NCBI GenBank assembly: GCA_028344575.1
Contig: JAOMBO010000002.1
Span: 62,001 to 126,000, forward strand
Source: Candidatus Nitrosopelagicus sp.
Lineage (GTDB): Archaea > Thermoproteota > Nitrososphaeria > Nitrososphaerales > Nitrosopumilaceae
Reading direction: 5' to 3'
Length of the DNA stretch: 64,000 bases
Made by a program: the position numbers and the translations under genes. A model generated the notes under the pieces. The model made no database searches. It was not told the origin of the DNA and was given only the letters and a program-made list of their open reading frames with translations. The stretch's first letter is position 1. Every line of letters starts with the position of its first letter. Positions 37,350 to 47,065 of the stretch are shown in pieces.

Positions 37350-38538
37350 TTCTCATCGCCTCCACTGGTTGTAGTTTAGTCGCTCTATAAGAGGGATATA
37401 TTGCTGCAAGAATTGCTAAGAAGAAAGCCAAGAGTGCGGTTTCTGCAATTTTTGACCAATTATAGTTTACCTCAAGCGCTAAGCTTCCTTGGAATTGCAT
37501 ATTGGTTTCTTTTGCATATGTTGTATATGCTAAACCAATTCCAGTTCCAGCACCTGCACCAATTGCACCAATAATCATTCCTTGTAAAATAAATACCATT
37601 AAGATATCCTTTCGTTTTGCACCAATTGCTCGCATAACACCAATTTCTCTAGTCTTACTGTTTACAAGCATCATTTGTATAGTAACAATTGCAAATGCAG
37701 AAGATCCCATTCCAAAGTATCCAATTAAATTAATCATTGCAATTCCAGAGCGAAATCCTTTGAGTGTTGCCTCAGCTGCCTCTTCAATTGTTTGTGCCTT
37801 GAGATCATCATTAGCATATGCAGCTAAGAACTGTTTTCTAATTTCTAATGCGGCCTCTGGATTTTTTTCATTTAATTTTACAAAGATTGAATTTGATTCA
37901 TTAGGTCTATCAACTAAACTTCGTAGAGTATCAATATGAACAATCACGCTTGTATCAAATCCTTGACCTCCAGCAGTTTTTGAAATTCCGGTAACAACAA
38001 ATCTTTTTGAATTTTCTTCCCCACCTTGATTCGTCATAATTAGTTTAAGATTATCACCAACTCTTACGCCACCTAAATCTTCTGCAACAGTTTCACCAAC
38101 AACAATTGAGTTTCTAGCATAGACATACTGACCATCACTAATTGTTGTATGAATTTTTGAAGCTTGTATATCAGATACAGGTTCTACACCAACTACGGGT
38201 ACATCGTATTCTTCGTGAAATTCTCCCATGCTTCTAAATTCTATATCGGCACTGCCCGAAAGCCGGGGCGTCGCGGACTGTACTAACGGCACTCTTTCAA
38301 ACCAGTTTGTGTAAACCACATGAGATCTTTCAATAGTTGCTTCTTCTTCATGGCTTACAAAAATATCTCCAAATCTATAATCAGTCATATCACGAATTAT
38401 TGCATCATAAATTCCCTGAAAAATTACAAAGTTAACATGAATTACCAAAATTCCAATTGACACGGCAAGTACCGCGCCAATCAAACTACCTCTTTTGTTT
38501 GCAAGCATTCTAGCTGCTAGGTTTACTCGATAATCCAT
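37342..38538 (-). CDS. ABC transporter permease (MacB/FtsX type)
   Basis: Four-TM layout, MMLVNSKTREIGVMRAIGAKRKDIL. Confidence 0.92.
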   Translation of the reverse strand: MDYRVNLAARMLANKRGSLIGAVLAVSIGILVIHVNFVIFQGIYDAIIRDMTDYRFGDIFVSHEEEATIERSHVVYTNWFERVPLVQSATPRLSGSADIEFRSMGEFHEEYDVPVVGVEPVSDIQASKIHTTISDGQYVYARNSIVVGETVAEDLGGVRVGDNLKLIMTNQGGEENSKRFVVTGISKTAGGQGFDTSVIVHIDTLRSLVDRPNESNSIFVKLNEKNPEAALEIRKQFLAAYANDDLKAQTIEEAAEATLKGFRSGIAMINLIGYFGMGSSAFAIVTIQMMLVNSKTREIGVMRAIGAKRKDILMVFILQGMIIGAIGAGAGTGIGLAYTTYAKETNMQFQGSLALEVNYNWSKIAETALLAFFLAILAAIYPSYRATKLQPVEAMRNV

Positions 38539-38653
38539 AACCTATTAGGAAATGTCGAATATATAATACTGATCAAGTATAGTGCTAACATTTTGGACAT
38601 AATCAAGTAGAATGGTAAGATTAATTAGATAAATATACAATTTACTTTACATA

Positions 38654-39553
38654 TTGGACATTTTAGATATGAAAATTCTCAGTAGATTACTGAATAATTG
38701 TAGAAAACCAGATAGACAAATTGGAAGGGAATTAGGAATTTCTGGCGGGGCAGTTGGTTCAAGAATTAGTAAAATGGAAAAGTTAGGAATTATAGAAAAA
38801 TTCTGTCTTAAAGTTGAACCACCACTTTTAGGATTGAATATGTTTTACATTGTAGTAAACACCCAAAATCAAAAAGAGATTATCAAAAATGTCAAACTAG
38901 CTGGAATGCCATTTGCAATTGTTCCATGTGTAGGAGGAAATACTGTCATCGGAGTTATAGTTAAAGAAGATATGAAACAAAAAATTAAACTTCTAGAAAA
39001 ATTAATGCAAAGTGTACGTGTGATGTCAGTTTTTGAAGCTGACAATACTAAGATTACGCATAATCTAACTAGGACCGATTTAGAAATTTTAAATCAATTG
39101 ATAGAAAATCCTAGAAAAAAGATTGAACAGTTATCAAAGGATACAGAACTATCAACAAAAACAATCAACAGAGGATTAGAAAAATTACAAAATAATGAAT
39201 CAATACAATTTACACTTGTATATGATCCTAGTAAAATTGAAGGTTTCTTATGTTATGCAGTTGTAGCAATTACACAAGAAGATATTCCACAAATGTTAAA
39301 AAAATTTGAAAAAGAATTTTCAGAAGATTATCTAATGACACCATTTTTAGCAAAAAATCAAATTGTTTTATTTTTGTATAGTGAAAGTATTTTCAAAATG
39401 GATGAAATGACAGAAAGAGTGGCAAAAGTGGAAGGAACAATAACAACTGAATTATTTATTCCAAAAAAAATTGATATGCCAGAAAAATGGTTAGAAAAAA
39501 GATTGGAAACATTAACAAAGTCACAAACATTACATATTTCTCAGGTAAACTAA
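38654..39553 (+). CDS. Lrp/AsnC-like HTH transcriptional regulator
   Basis: [48 protein letters not shown]; second w[26 protein letters not shown]-like. Confidence 0.85.
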   Translation: MDILDMKILSRLLNNCRKPDRQIGRELGISGGAVGSRISKMEKLGIIEKFCLKVEPPLLGLNMFYIVVNTQNQKEIIKNVKLAGMPFAIVPCVGGNTVIGVIVKEDMKQKIKLLEKLMQSVRVMSVFEADNTKITHNLTRTDLEILNQLIENPRKKIEQLSKDTELSTKTINRGLEKLQNNESIQFTLVYDPSKIEGFLCYAVVAITQEDIPQMLKKFEKEFSEDYLMTPFLAKNQIVLFLYSESIFKMDEMTERVAKVEGTITTELFIPKKIDMPEKWLEKRLETLTKSQTLHISQVN

Positions 39554-39555
39554 AA

Positions 39556-40071
39556 ATGAAAAAAGAAAAATTATACAAAGGAAGATTGTTTGAAGTAAAT
39601 GCATATAATATGCAAGTAGAACATAGAAAAGTTAGAAGAGAACTAATAGAACATCCAGGTGCTGCGGCAATGCTTGCATTTGATGAAAAGGGAAAAGTGC
39701 TTTTAGTAAAACAACATAGATTTCCTCATGGATACATTCTAGAAATTCCAGCTGGTACTTTGGAAAAAGGAGAAAAACCAATTGATTGTGCATATAGAGA
39801 AATTATTGAAGAAACCGGCTACAAGGCCAAAAAGATGACTAAATTAGTCTCATATTTCCCTTCTGTAGGCTATAATAAAGAAGAAATTCATGTTTTTGTA
39901 GCATCAGGAACAAAAAAAGAATTTGAATTAAAATTAGATAATGATGAATTTATCACCGTTGTCAAAATGGATATTAAAAAATTAATTGGGATGATTAAAG
40001 CTGGAAAAATTATTGATTCAAAAACAATTTGTGCAGTAATGATTTATGCAGCAAAGAAAAAATTACTTTAA
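39556..40071 (+). CDS. NUDIX hydrolase (ADP-ribose pyrophosphatase-like)
   Basis: [25 protein letters not shown] Nudix box; likely start 39556. Confidence 0.92.
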   Translation: MKKEKLYKGRLFEVNAYNMQVEHRKVRRELIEHPGAAAMLAFDEKGKVLLVKQHRFPHGYILEIPAGTLEKGEKPIDCAYREIIEETGYKAKKMTKLVSYFPSVGYNKEEIHVFVASGTKKEFELKLDNDEFITVVKMDIKKLIGMIKAGKIIDSKTICAVMIYAAKKKLL

Positions 40072-41049
40072 CTATTTGTAACTTGGTTTGACTAAATCGG
40101 CTATATCTGACCAAGACTGTAATACTTTTTCAAACATATAGATAAGATCAAAAAATGCAAGAGAAATTTGTTTTTTACTTTCTAGTGAAGATCTGATTTT
40201 TGAAATTTTAGTAGCATTATTTCTTTGTAATCTAATTGCATTAATTGCAAGTGTTCTATTATTAGAGATAAAAGAATCAATAGATTTAATCTGTATTTCT
40301 TCCATATCTTTTGCGAAATCATGAAGTTTCTTTAATTCAACTTTAGAAAGATTTGATTTTATTAATGATTGCGATAATTCAACAACGGTATCACCTGCAA
40401 TTTCAAGGGTATTTGCTGCAATTCTATAATCAAGAATATCAATATTTTCTAAATTAAAAATATTAGCTAATCTCGTATCCATTATAGTACTTCGAATTAA
40501 TCTAACAAGAAGGAAATATTGTCTATTAATTTCTGCATCACGATTTACTATAGTCTCTAAATTTGTTTTGTCACCACTTTCTAATGATGATACAACATCA
40601 CTAAACATTCCAAGTGCAATAGAACTCATTCGTTTTAGAATATTTTGCGGATTAATTGATGTCTCATCAAGTAAAAATTGAACAGAAATATTTGTTGCAT
40701 CTTCATCAATTATTTCCATTCCAACTAATCTTCTTGTTGAACCACGAACACTTTCCCTATCAGTAATCGAAATTGGAGATTTACTTACAATTTTGATCAT
40801 ATCAAATCCTAAAAGATACGCACCAGTAATTGTTGGTACAATACTTTCACCCTTTGGAAGAGGATAAGTAATTTCAATATCCTTTGATGGTCTTTTACTT
40901 AGCTGTGTTCTAATAGAAAGATTGTTTTTGTTTGTTTCAATTTCAACTTGGTTTGTTTTATCTAAATTATTTGCATCAATCCATTCTTTTGGAAGAGATA
41001 CTAGAATACTACTTCCAATTTTTTGCAGGCGTCGTGTGAATGTAGTCAA
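40072..41049 (-). CDS. PhoU-domain protein with AbrB-like N-terminus
   Basis: RRLQKIGSSILVSLPKEWIDANNL then helical PhoU-like domain. Confidence 0.8.
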   Translation of the reverse strand: MTTFTRRLQKIGSSILVSLPKEWIDANNLDKTNQVEIETNKNNLSIRTQLSKRPSKDIEITYPLPKGESIVPTITGAYLLGFDMIKIVSKSPISITDRESVRGSTRRLVGMEIIDEDATNISVQFLLDETSINPQNILKRMSSIALGMFSDVVSSLESGDKTNLETIVNRDAEINRQYFLLVRLIRSTIMDTRLANIFNLENIDILDYRIAANTLEIAGDTVVELSQSLIKSNLSKVELKKLHDFAKDMEEIQIKSIDSFISNNRTLAINAIRLQRNNATKISKIRSSLESKKQISLAFFDLIYMFEKVLQSWSDIADLVKPSYK

Positions 41050-41097
41050 TTTATACTAATTTATATTATTTAAGCCAAGTATTAATATTTTCCAAAT

Positions 41098-42006
41098 ATG
41101 TCAAGTGTGATCATGATGGCAACAGCGTTTTGTCCGGCACATATTACAGGTTTTTTCAAGGCAGAATTAGATAAAGAAGATTCCAAACAACTCGGATCTT
41201 TAGGTGCAGGATTTTCTATACAAAAAGGTGTTAAAACAACAGTCACCATAAGAGAGAGAACAAAACATGACATTTCAGATTTTGCAATAAAGGTAAATGG
41301 TTTTGAATCAGGAGATATGCGAGTATCAGAATTAGTTTTAAGTAGATTTAGTGTAAAAGGAAAATTCATTGACGTTACACATGATATTGATGTTCCAGTT
41401 GGTTATGGATTTGGTTGTAGTGCAGCAGTTGCACTATCATTATCTATTGCATTAAATGATGCATTAGATTGTAAATTAACAAAAATTCAGGTAGCGCAAA
41501 TTGCACATGATATTGAGATAGAATGTAGAACAGGATTAGGAGATGTTTTAGCATCATACCATGGAGGATTTGAGGTTAGAGTAAAACCAGGTGCACCAGG
41601 AATAGGTCAAGTAAAAAAAATTAATTCAAAAGAAAAACGAGATGTGATTATAATTTGTTTTAATCCAATTTCAACAAAAAAGTTTCTCAAAGAAAAGATT
41701 TCATCAATTAATGGACTAGGCGGAAAAATGGTGAAAAAACTTATTGTAAGTAACGATACTGAAGAGTTTCAAGATATGTCAATAAAATTTGCAAAATATG
41801 TTAACGTAGTCACACCAAAAATGAATCAAGTTATCAATCTTTTACATAAAAATAGAATAAAATGTGGTGTAGCATTATTTGGTGAAACAGTATTTTCACT
41901 AGTAACAAAAGATGAAAAAAATAAAGTTAAGGCACTTTTGAAACAATTTGATGATGGATTAATAATTACGTCAAAAATTGATAACTCTGGTGCAAGATTA
42001 CAGTAA
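41098..42006 (+). CDS. Pantoate kinase (GHMP family)
   Basis: VGYGFGCSAAVALSLSIALN GHMP motif; followed by archaeal CoA genes. Confidence 0.85.
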   Translation: MSSVIMMATAFCPAHITGFFKAELDKEDSKQLGSLGAGFSIQKGVKTTVTIRERTKHDISDFAIKVNGFESGDMRVSELVLSRFSVKGKFIDVTHDIDVPVGYGFGCSAAVALSLSIALNDALDCKLTKIQVAQIAHDIEIECRTGLGDVLASYHGGFEVRVKPGAPGIGQVKKINSKEKRDVIIICFNPISTKKFLKEKISSINGLGGKMVKKLIVSNDTEEFQDMSIKFAKYVNVVTPKMNQVINLLHKNRIKCGVALFGETVFSLVTKDEKNKVKALLKQFDDGLIITSKIDNSGARLQ

Positions 42007-42013
42007 ATTTTTG

Positions 42014-42757
42014 ATGCATATGAACATACCAAAGTCGCATCCTCGATATCTATCTCTTCAAATTAGAGAAAAATTAGTTAAAGGTTTTGATAATAACTTA
42101 GTTGCAAAAGAAGGACTGTTAGCTCATGGTAGAGGAGAAGCTTTTGATTATTTGATAGGTGAGAAAACAACAAAATCTGCAAAAGATGCAATTAAAGCTG
42201 CATCAATTATGCTAAATCAAGCAGAGAATTCGGTAATTTCAGTTAATGGAAATTTTGCTGCACTTTGTCCAAAAGAAATTATTCAGTTAGCAAAAACAAC
42301 AAAATCAAAGATAGAAGTGAATTTATTTTATTCAAGTGAAAAACGAAAAAAAGCAATTTCAAATATTTTGAAAAAATCTGGTGCAAAAGAAATTCTAGGA
42401 ATGGACAAAAAACAATCTACCAAACTAAAGGGAATAGATAGTGCCAGGAGAATTGTTGATAAAAATGGGATATTTTCTGCAGATGTAGTCTTGGTTCCAT
42501 TAGAAGATGGCGATAGAACTATTGCTCTAAAAAAGGCAAAAAAGAAGATTATCACATTTGATCTAAATCCACTTTCAAGAACTGCACAAACTGCAGATGT
42601 GACAATTGTAGATAATGTGACTCGTGCAATGAAATTACTTATTTCTGAATCAAGAAAAAAATCTAAAAAACAAAGTTCATTTGATAACAAGAAAAATCTA
42701 AAAAATACAATTTTAGAGATTCAAAAAAATCTAAAACGGAGAGCAAAAAATGTCTAA
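42014..42757 (+). CDS. 4-phosphopantoate--beta-alanine ligase (archaeal)
   Basis: IPKSHPRYLSLQIREKLVKGFDNNLVAKEGLLAHGRGEAFDYLIGE; DLNPLSRTAQTADVTIVDNVTRA. Confidence 0.9.
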   Translation: MHMNIPKSHPRYLSLQIREKLVKGFDNNLVAKEGLLAHGRGEAFDYLIGEKTTKSAKDAIKAASIMLNQAENSVISVNGNFAALCPKEIIQLAKTTKSKIEVNLFYSSEKRKKAISNILKKSGAKEILGMDKKQSTKLKGIDSARRIVDKNGIFSADVVLVPLEDGDRTIALKKAKKKIITFDLNPLSRTAQTADVTIVDNVTRAMKLLISESRKKSKKQSSFDNKKNLKNTILEIQKNLKRRAKNV

Positions 42758-43565
42758 AACTGTGAATGACATAATACAGATGAAGTCAAAAGAAAAAATT
42801 ACAGTATTAACGGGATATGATTCAACTATGACTACACTGTGTGATAAAGCCGATGTAATTCTAGTCGGAGACAGTGCTGGAATGGTGATGTTAGGATACG
42901 ATAACACAAAAGATGTGACAATGGACGACATGGTACGTTTTACAAATGCCGTAAAAAATGCAAAAACCGATTCATTAATTGTCACAGATCTTCCAATTAA
43001 GTCCTATGAAAATGAAGATTCAGCTATAACTAATTCAAAAAGACTAGTACTAGCAGGAGCACATGCAGTAAAATTAGAAGGTGGAAAAGAGGTTGCACAT
43101 ATTATCAAAGCTGTAAAAGATTCAGGTATTCCGGTAATGGGACATCTTGGATTACTTCCACAAACTGCAGAAAAATATTCTGTTCAAGCAAAAGAAAGTG
43201 GAGATGCAGTTAGATTGATAGAAGATGCCAAAATTTTAGAACAATCAGGAGTATTCAGTATTGTTTTAGAGATGGTTACAAGTGATGTTACAAAAATTAT
43301 TACAAAAAATGTCACAGTTCCAACTATAGGAATTGGTTCAGGCAAGGATTGTGACGGTCAAGTATTAGTTATTCACGATATGCTAGGAATGTTTGAGAAA
43401 ATAAAGCCAAAATTTGCTAAGAGATATCTGAATTTATCAGAGGAAATTAGGAATGCAGTTAGTTCATACGTAAAAGATGTAAAAGAAGAGCAATTTCCTG
43501 GAGAAGAACATACATTTTCTATGGAAAAAGACGAGTTAGAAAAGTTGGAGAAAGAAAATGTCTAA
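42750..43565 (+). CDS. panB: 3-methyl-2-oxobutanoate hydroxymethyltransferase
   Basis: ITVLTGYDSTMTTLCD, VGDSAGMVMLGYDNT, VKLEGGKE, PVMGHLGLLPQ. Confidence 0.94.
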   Translation: MSKTVNDIIQMKSKEKITVLTGYDSTMTTLCDKADVILVGDSAGMVMLGYDNTKDVTMDDMVRFTNAVKNAKTDSLIVTDLPIKSYENEDSAITNSKRLVLAGAHAVKLEGGKEVAHIIKAVKDSGIPVMGHLGLLPQTAEKYSVQAKESGDAVRLIEDAKILEQSGVFSIVLEMVTSDVTKIITKNVTVPTIGIGSGKDCDGQVLVIHDMLGMFEKIKPKFAKRYLNLSEEIRNAVSSYVKDVKEEQFPGEEHTFSMEKDELEKLEKENV

Positions 43566-44793
43566 GAAAGGATTACCACATCCATCACTTGACATTGTAG
43601 AAAGTAATGGTACTGAACTTACTGGGAAAAATATTGTTCTTTGTGTTGCAGGTTCAGTTGCTGCATACAAGTCAATTGAACTTGCAAGATTATTGATGAG
43701 ACATGGGGCAAATGTCAAATGTGTTATGTCAAATGCAAGTACAAAATTAATCAAACCGGATTATATGAAATGGGCTACAGGAAATAATGTAATTACAAAA
43801 TTAACTGGAGATATGGAACATATTGGATTAGCAGATTACAAAAGGTCTGATTTACTAATAGTATACCCTTCAACTGCAAATACCTTAGGAAAATTAGCAA
43901 CAGGTATTGATGATACACCAATTTCAACAGTTCTTACAGTTGGATTTGGTTCAAAAATTCCAATAATCATGGGTCTTGCAATGCATCGTTCAATGTATGA
44001 AAATGCTGCAGTTAAGAAAAATATGGATTTTCTAAGAAAAAAGATAGATTTTGTATCACCACAAATGATTGAAGGAAAGGCAAAAGCACCAGAACCAGAA
44101 GATATGCTATCATTTGTTTTAAAAAAATTTGGAGGTTCAGAAAAATTGCGTGGAAAGAAAGTTTTGATGACTGCAGGCCCGACTATAGAAAAAATAGATT
44201 CTGTTCGTATGATAACAAATCAAAGTTCTGGAAAAACAGGAACATTATTAGCTTCAGAGTTGATTTCAGCAGGAGCAAAAGTCACTTTGGTATATGGTCC
44301 AGGAACAAGTGAACCACCAAAAGGTGCTAAAGTAATTCGAGTAGATTCTGTAGAAGAAATGAATAAAGCAATCAAAGAATGTTTGAAGAAGAAATTTGAT
44401 ATTGCAATAATGGCTGCAGCTGCATCAGACTATGTAGTCAAAAATACAATCTCAAATAAAATAAAAAGTGACAAAAAAGAAATTAATGTAAAACTTGTAA
44501 AAGCACCGAAGATTATTGATGTCATAAAAAAGAAACAAAAAGGAATTTTTCTCATTGGTTTCAAGGCTGAAACTGATATTTCTAAAAAGGAATTAGTTAA
44601 TCGTGCAAAAAAGAAATTAAAAGAATCAAATGCGGACATGATAATTGCAAATGATATTGGTCATAAGTATAACAAAGATTCAAGTTATAACGAAATTATA
44701 ATTATAGAATCTAAAAAAATAACAAATATTCCAAGAACTAAAAAAGAGAGACTTTCTAAAATAATTTGTAAAAACATTGAAAAAAGATTCTAA
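43558..44793 (+). CDS. coaBC: Bifunctional phosphopantothenoylcysteine decarboxylase/synthetase
   Basis: VAGSVAAYKSIELARLL, PSTANTLGKLATGIDDT, TAGPTIEKIDSVRMITNQSSGKTG. Confidence 0.93.
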   Translation: MSKKGLPHPSLDIVESNGTELTGKNIVLCVAGSVAAYKSIELARLLMRHGANVKCVMSNASTKLIKPDYMKWATGNNVITKLTGDMEHIGLADYKRSDLLIVYPSTANTLGKLATGIDDTPISTVLTVGFGSKIPIIMGLAMHRSMYENAAVKKNMDFLRKKIDFVSPQMIEGKAKAPEPEDMLSFVLKKFGGSEKLRGKKVLMTAGPTIEKIDSVRMITNQSSGKTGTLLASELISAGAKVTLVYGPGTSEPPKGAKVIRVDSVEEMNKAIKECLKKKFDIAIMAAAASDYVVKNTISNKIKSDKKEINVKLVKAPKIIDVIKKKQKGIFLIGFKAETDISKKELVNRAKKKLKESNADMIIANDIGHKYNKDSSYNEIIIIESKKITNIPRTKKERLSKIICKNIEKRF

Positions 44794-45619
44794 AGGTCTA
44801 AAATACAAAAAACGTACTATTTCAGTTTGGAATGAGGTTGCACCATTTTATCATAAGAGGTGGGCAAAAAATGAAGTTGGACCATTTGGCGTTACAAAGA
44901 AACTGTTAGAGTTGTCTAAAATAAAAAAGAATGATACAGTTTTAGATCTTGCATGTGGTACAGGGCTTGTTACAAAGAAACTAATCAGAAAAGTTGGAAG
45001 TAAAGGTGAAATTTATGCAATAGATTCATCAGAATCTGCAATTAAAATAGCAAAAAGATGGACAGGTGGTGCTAAAAACCTACATTTCATTAGAGCAGAT
45101 GCTGAAAAAATTCAATTTAATACAAAATTGGATGCAATTACATGTCAATATGCATTATTCTTTTTTCCTAATGAACAGAAAGTATTAAAAAATATGAAAA
45201 AGTTTTTGAAGGAAAATGGAACAATTACACTTGCCGTTCATGGAAAATATAATGTTCCATACTTTGATTGTATTTTAGAATCAGTAAAGAAATTCATTCC
45301 AGATTACCTACCAAAATATCCAGAGATGGACAGATTTGGAACAAAAGAAACCTTTGCAAAGTCAATAAAAAAAGCAGGATTTAGTAAAATTATAGTTAAG
45401 AAATTTGTTTTCAAATACAGTCCAGGTACATTTTCAGAGTATTGGAATAATTATAAAAAACATCTATCAAAACCTCTAAAAGAAAAATTTGAGTCTCTAA
45501 CAAAATTTCAAAAAGATAATCTCAGAGAGATGATTAAAGATAAAACCATAAAATATACTAAAAAAGATGGAAAGATTGTATTTCCATGGGAAGTTCTAGT
45601 CTTGACTGCAAAAAAATAG
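44777..45619 (+). CDS. Class I SAM-dependent methyltransferase
   Basis: VLDLACGTGLVTKKLIRKVGSKGEIYAIDSSE. Confidence 0.9.
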   Translation: MKKDSKGLKYKKRTISVWNEVAPFYHKRWAKNEVGPFGVTKKLLELSKIKKNDTVLDLACGTGLVTKKLIRKVGSKGEIYAIDSSESAIKIAKRWTGGAKNLHFIRADAEKIQFNTKLDAITCQYALFFFPNEQKVLKNMKKFLKENGTITLAVHGKYNVPYFDCILESVKKFIPDYLPKYPEMDRFGTKETFAKSIKKAGFSKIIVKKFVFKYSPGTFSEYWNNYKKHLSKPLKEKFESLTKFQKDNLREMIKDKTIKYTKKDGKIVFPWEVLVLTAKK

Positions 45620-45658
45620 TGACATCAGACATAAATTCAGATTAAGAATGCATTAAGA

Positions 45659-46729
45659 TTGTTGAAGGTTAGAAGAAAAAGACTCTTAAAAAATTGTAAA
45701 GAGATTACAGGTTGTGATATGCTAGTTGCATTAGAGCCAGAAAATCTATTTTACATGACTGGGTTTTGGGGGGAAGCAATTGGAATTTTAGAAAAGAATG
45801 GAAAGACAACCATTATTGCACCAGAACTAGAAGTCGGTAGGGCAAAAGAAGAAGGAACTGATTGCACAGTAATTCAATCTGATCGTGGCATGAGTTCTTT
45901 GTTAACATTGAAGAAATTTCTCAAAGGGAAGGTCTGTACAGATTGCCAGAATTATTCTGTTATGCAATCATTAAAAAAAACATTTCCAAAAATTAAAAAT
46001 TCAATTGAACCATTTAACAAATCAAGAGAAATTAAAGATGATAATGAAATTAAAATTCTAAAAAAAGCATCTAAAATAATTGATGAAATGTTTGGGATTT
46101 GTCAGAAAAAAATTAAAGTAGGACAAAAAGAATCAGAACTTCAAGCCATTTTGATGTCATATGCAGTAGAAAATGAAATGTTTGATACAGGATATAGTTC
46201 TACATTAAATCCATTAATTATTGCAGGAGGACCTAATGGAGCATTACCTCATGCACAGGTTACGGGTAGAAAGTTTAAGAGAAATGAATTGATAGTTGTA
46301 GATTTAACATTAAGATACAAAGGTTATGTTTCAGATGCAACAAGGACATTTGCAATAGGAAAAATTTCTACCGATGAAAAAAATGTTTATGATATTGTTA
46401 AACAATCACAAAAAGCGGGATTAAAAGCTGTTAAACCAAACATAGATTGTAAAAAAATTGATGATGCATGTAGAAAGATTATTGATGAATCAGGTTATGG
46501 AAAATATTTTATTCACTCAACTGGACATGGTATTGGACTAGATGTACATGAATTACCAACAATTGGTCCAAGAAGTTCTACAAAGTTAGAAAAAAACATG
46601 GCAATAACTGTAGAGCCAGGTATTTACATTCCAAAAAAGTTTGGTGTACGAATTGAAGATTCATTAGTTGTAACACAAAAAAATCCAATTCTTTTGCACA
46701 AATTTACAAAAGACTTGTGTGTCGTGTAA
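45659..46729 (+). CDS. M24-family Xaa-Pro aminopeptidase
   Basis: VDLTLRYKGYVSDATRTFAIG, HSTGHGIGLDVHELP, MAITVEPGIYIP. Confidence 0.93.
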   Translation: MLKVRRKRLLKNCKEITGCDMLVALEPENLFYMTGFWGEAIGILEKNGKTTIIAPELEVGRAKEEGTDCTVIQSDRGMSSLLTLKKFLKGKVCTDCQNYSVMQSLKKTFPKIKNSIEPFNKSREIKDDNEIKILKKASKIIDEMFGICQKKIKVGQKESELQAILMSYAVENEMFDTGYSSTLNPLIIAGGPNGALPHAQVTGRKFKRNELIVVDLTLRYKGYVSDATRTFAIGKISTDEKNVYDIVKQSQKAGLKAVKPNIDCKKIDDACRKIIDESGYGKYFIHSTGHGIGLDVHELPTIGPRSSTKLEKNMAITVEPGIYIPKKFGVRIEDSLVVTQKNPILLHKFTKDLCVV

Positions 46730-46786
46730 TTTCTGAGGCTAAATAGATCAAAAGAGTTTATGAAGGTGTAGATCGGGAATATAGCT

Positions 46787-47065
46787 GTGCAGAAACAAGA
46801 AAACACAACGTACTTGAAAGCAATCACTATTCGTGATCCTAGTGATTTACATTCAATAAAAGAAGACATCAAAAAAGGAATGGTGCTAATTTTAAGAGTT
46901 ACACCATTAGCACAATCAGATGTTGAGAAATTACGTAAGGTTGTTGAAGAGCTTTATGTTATTGCACGCAATGCAGAAGCAGATATTGCAAGATTAGGAG
47001 AAGAAAGAATTATTGTAACTCCACCAAATGTAAAAATTTGGAAACCAGATTATGATTTAAAATAA
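46787..47065 (+). CDS. sepF: SepF-like cell division protein, GTG start
   Basis: TYLKAITIRDPSDLHSIKEDIKKGMVLILRVTPLAQSD. Confidence 0.8.
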   Translation: MQKQENTTYLKAITIRDPSDLHSIKEDIKKGMVLILRVTPLAQSDVEKLRKVVEELYVIARNAEADIARLGEERIIVTPPNVKIWKPDYDLK

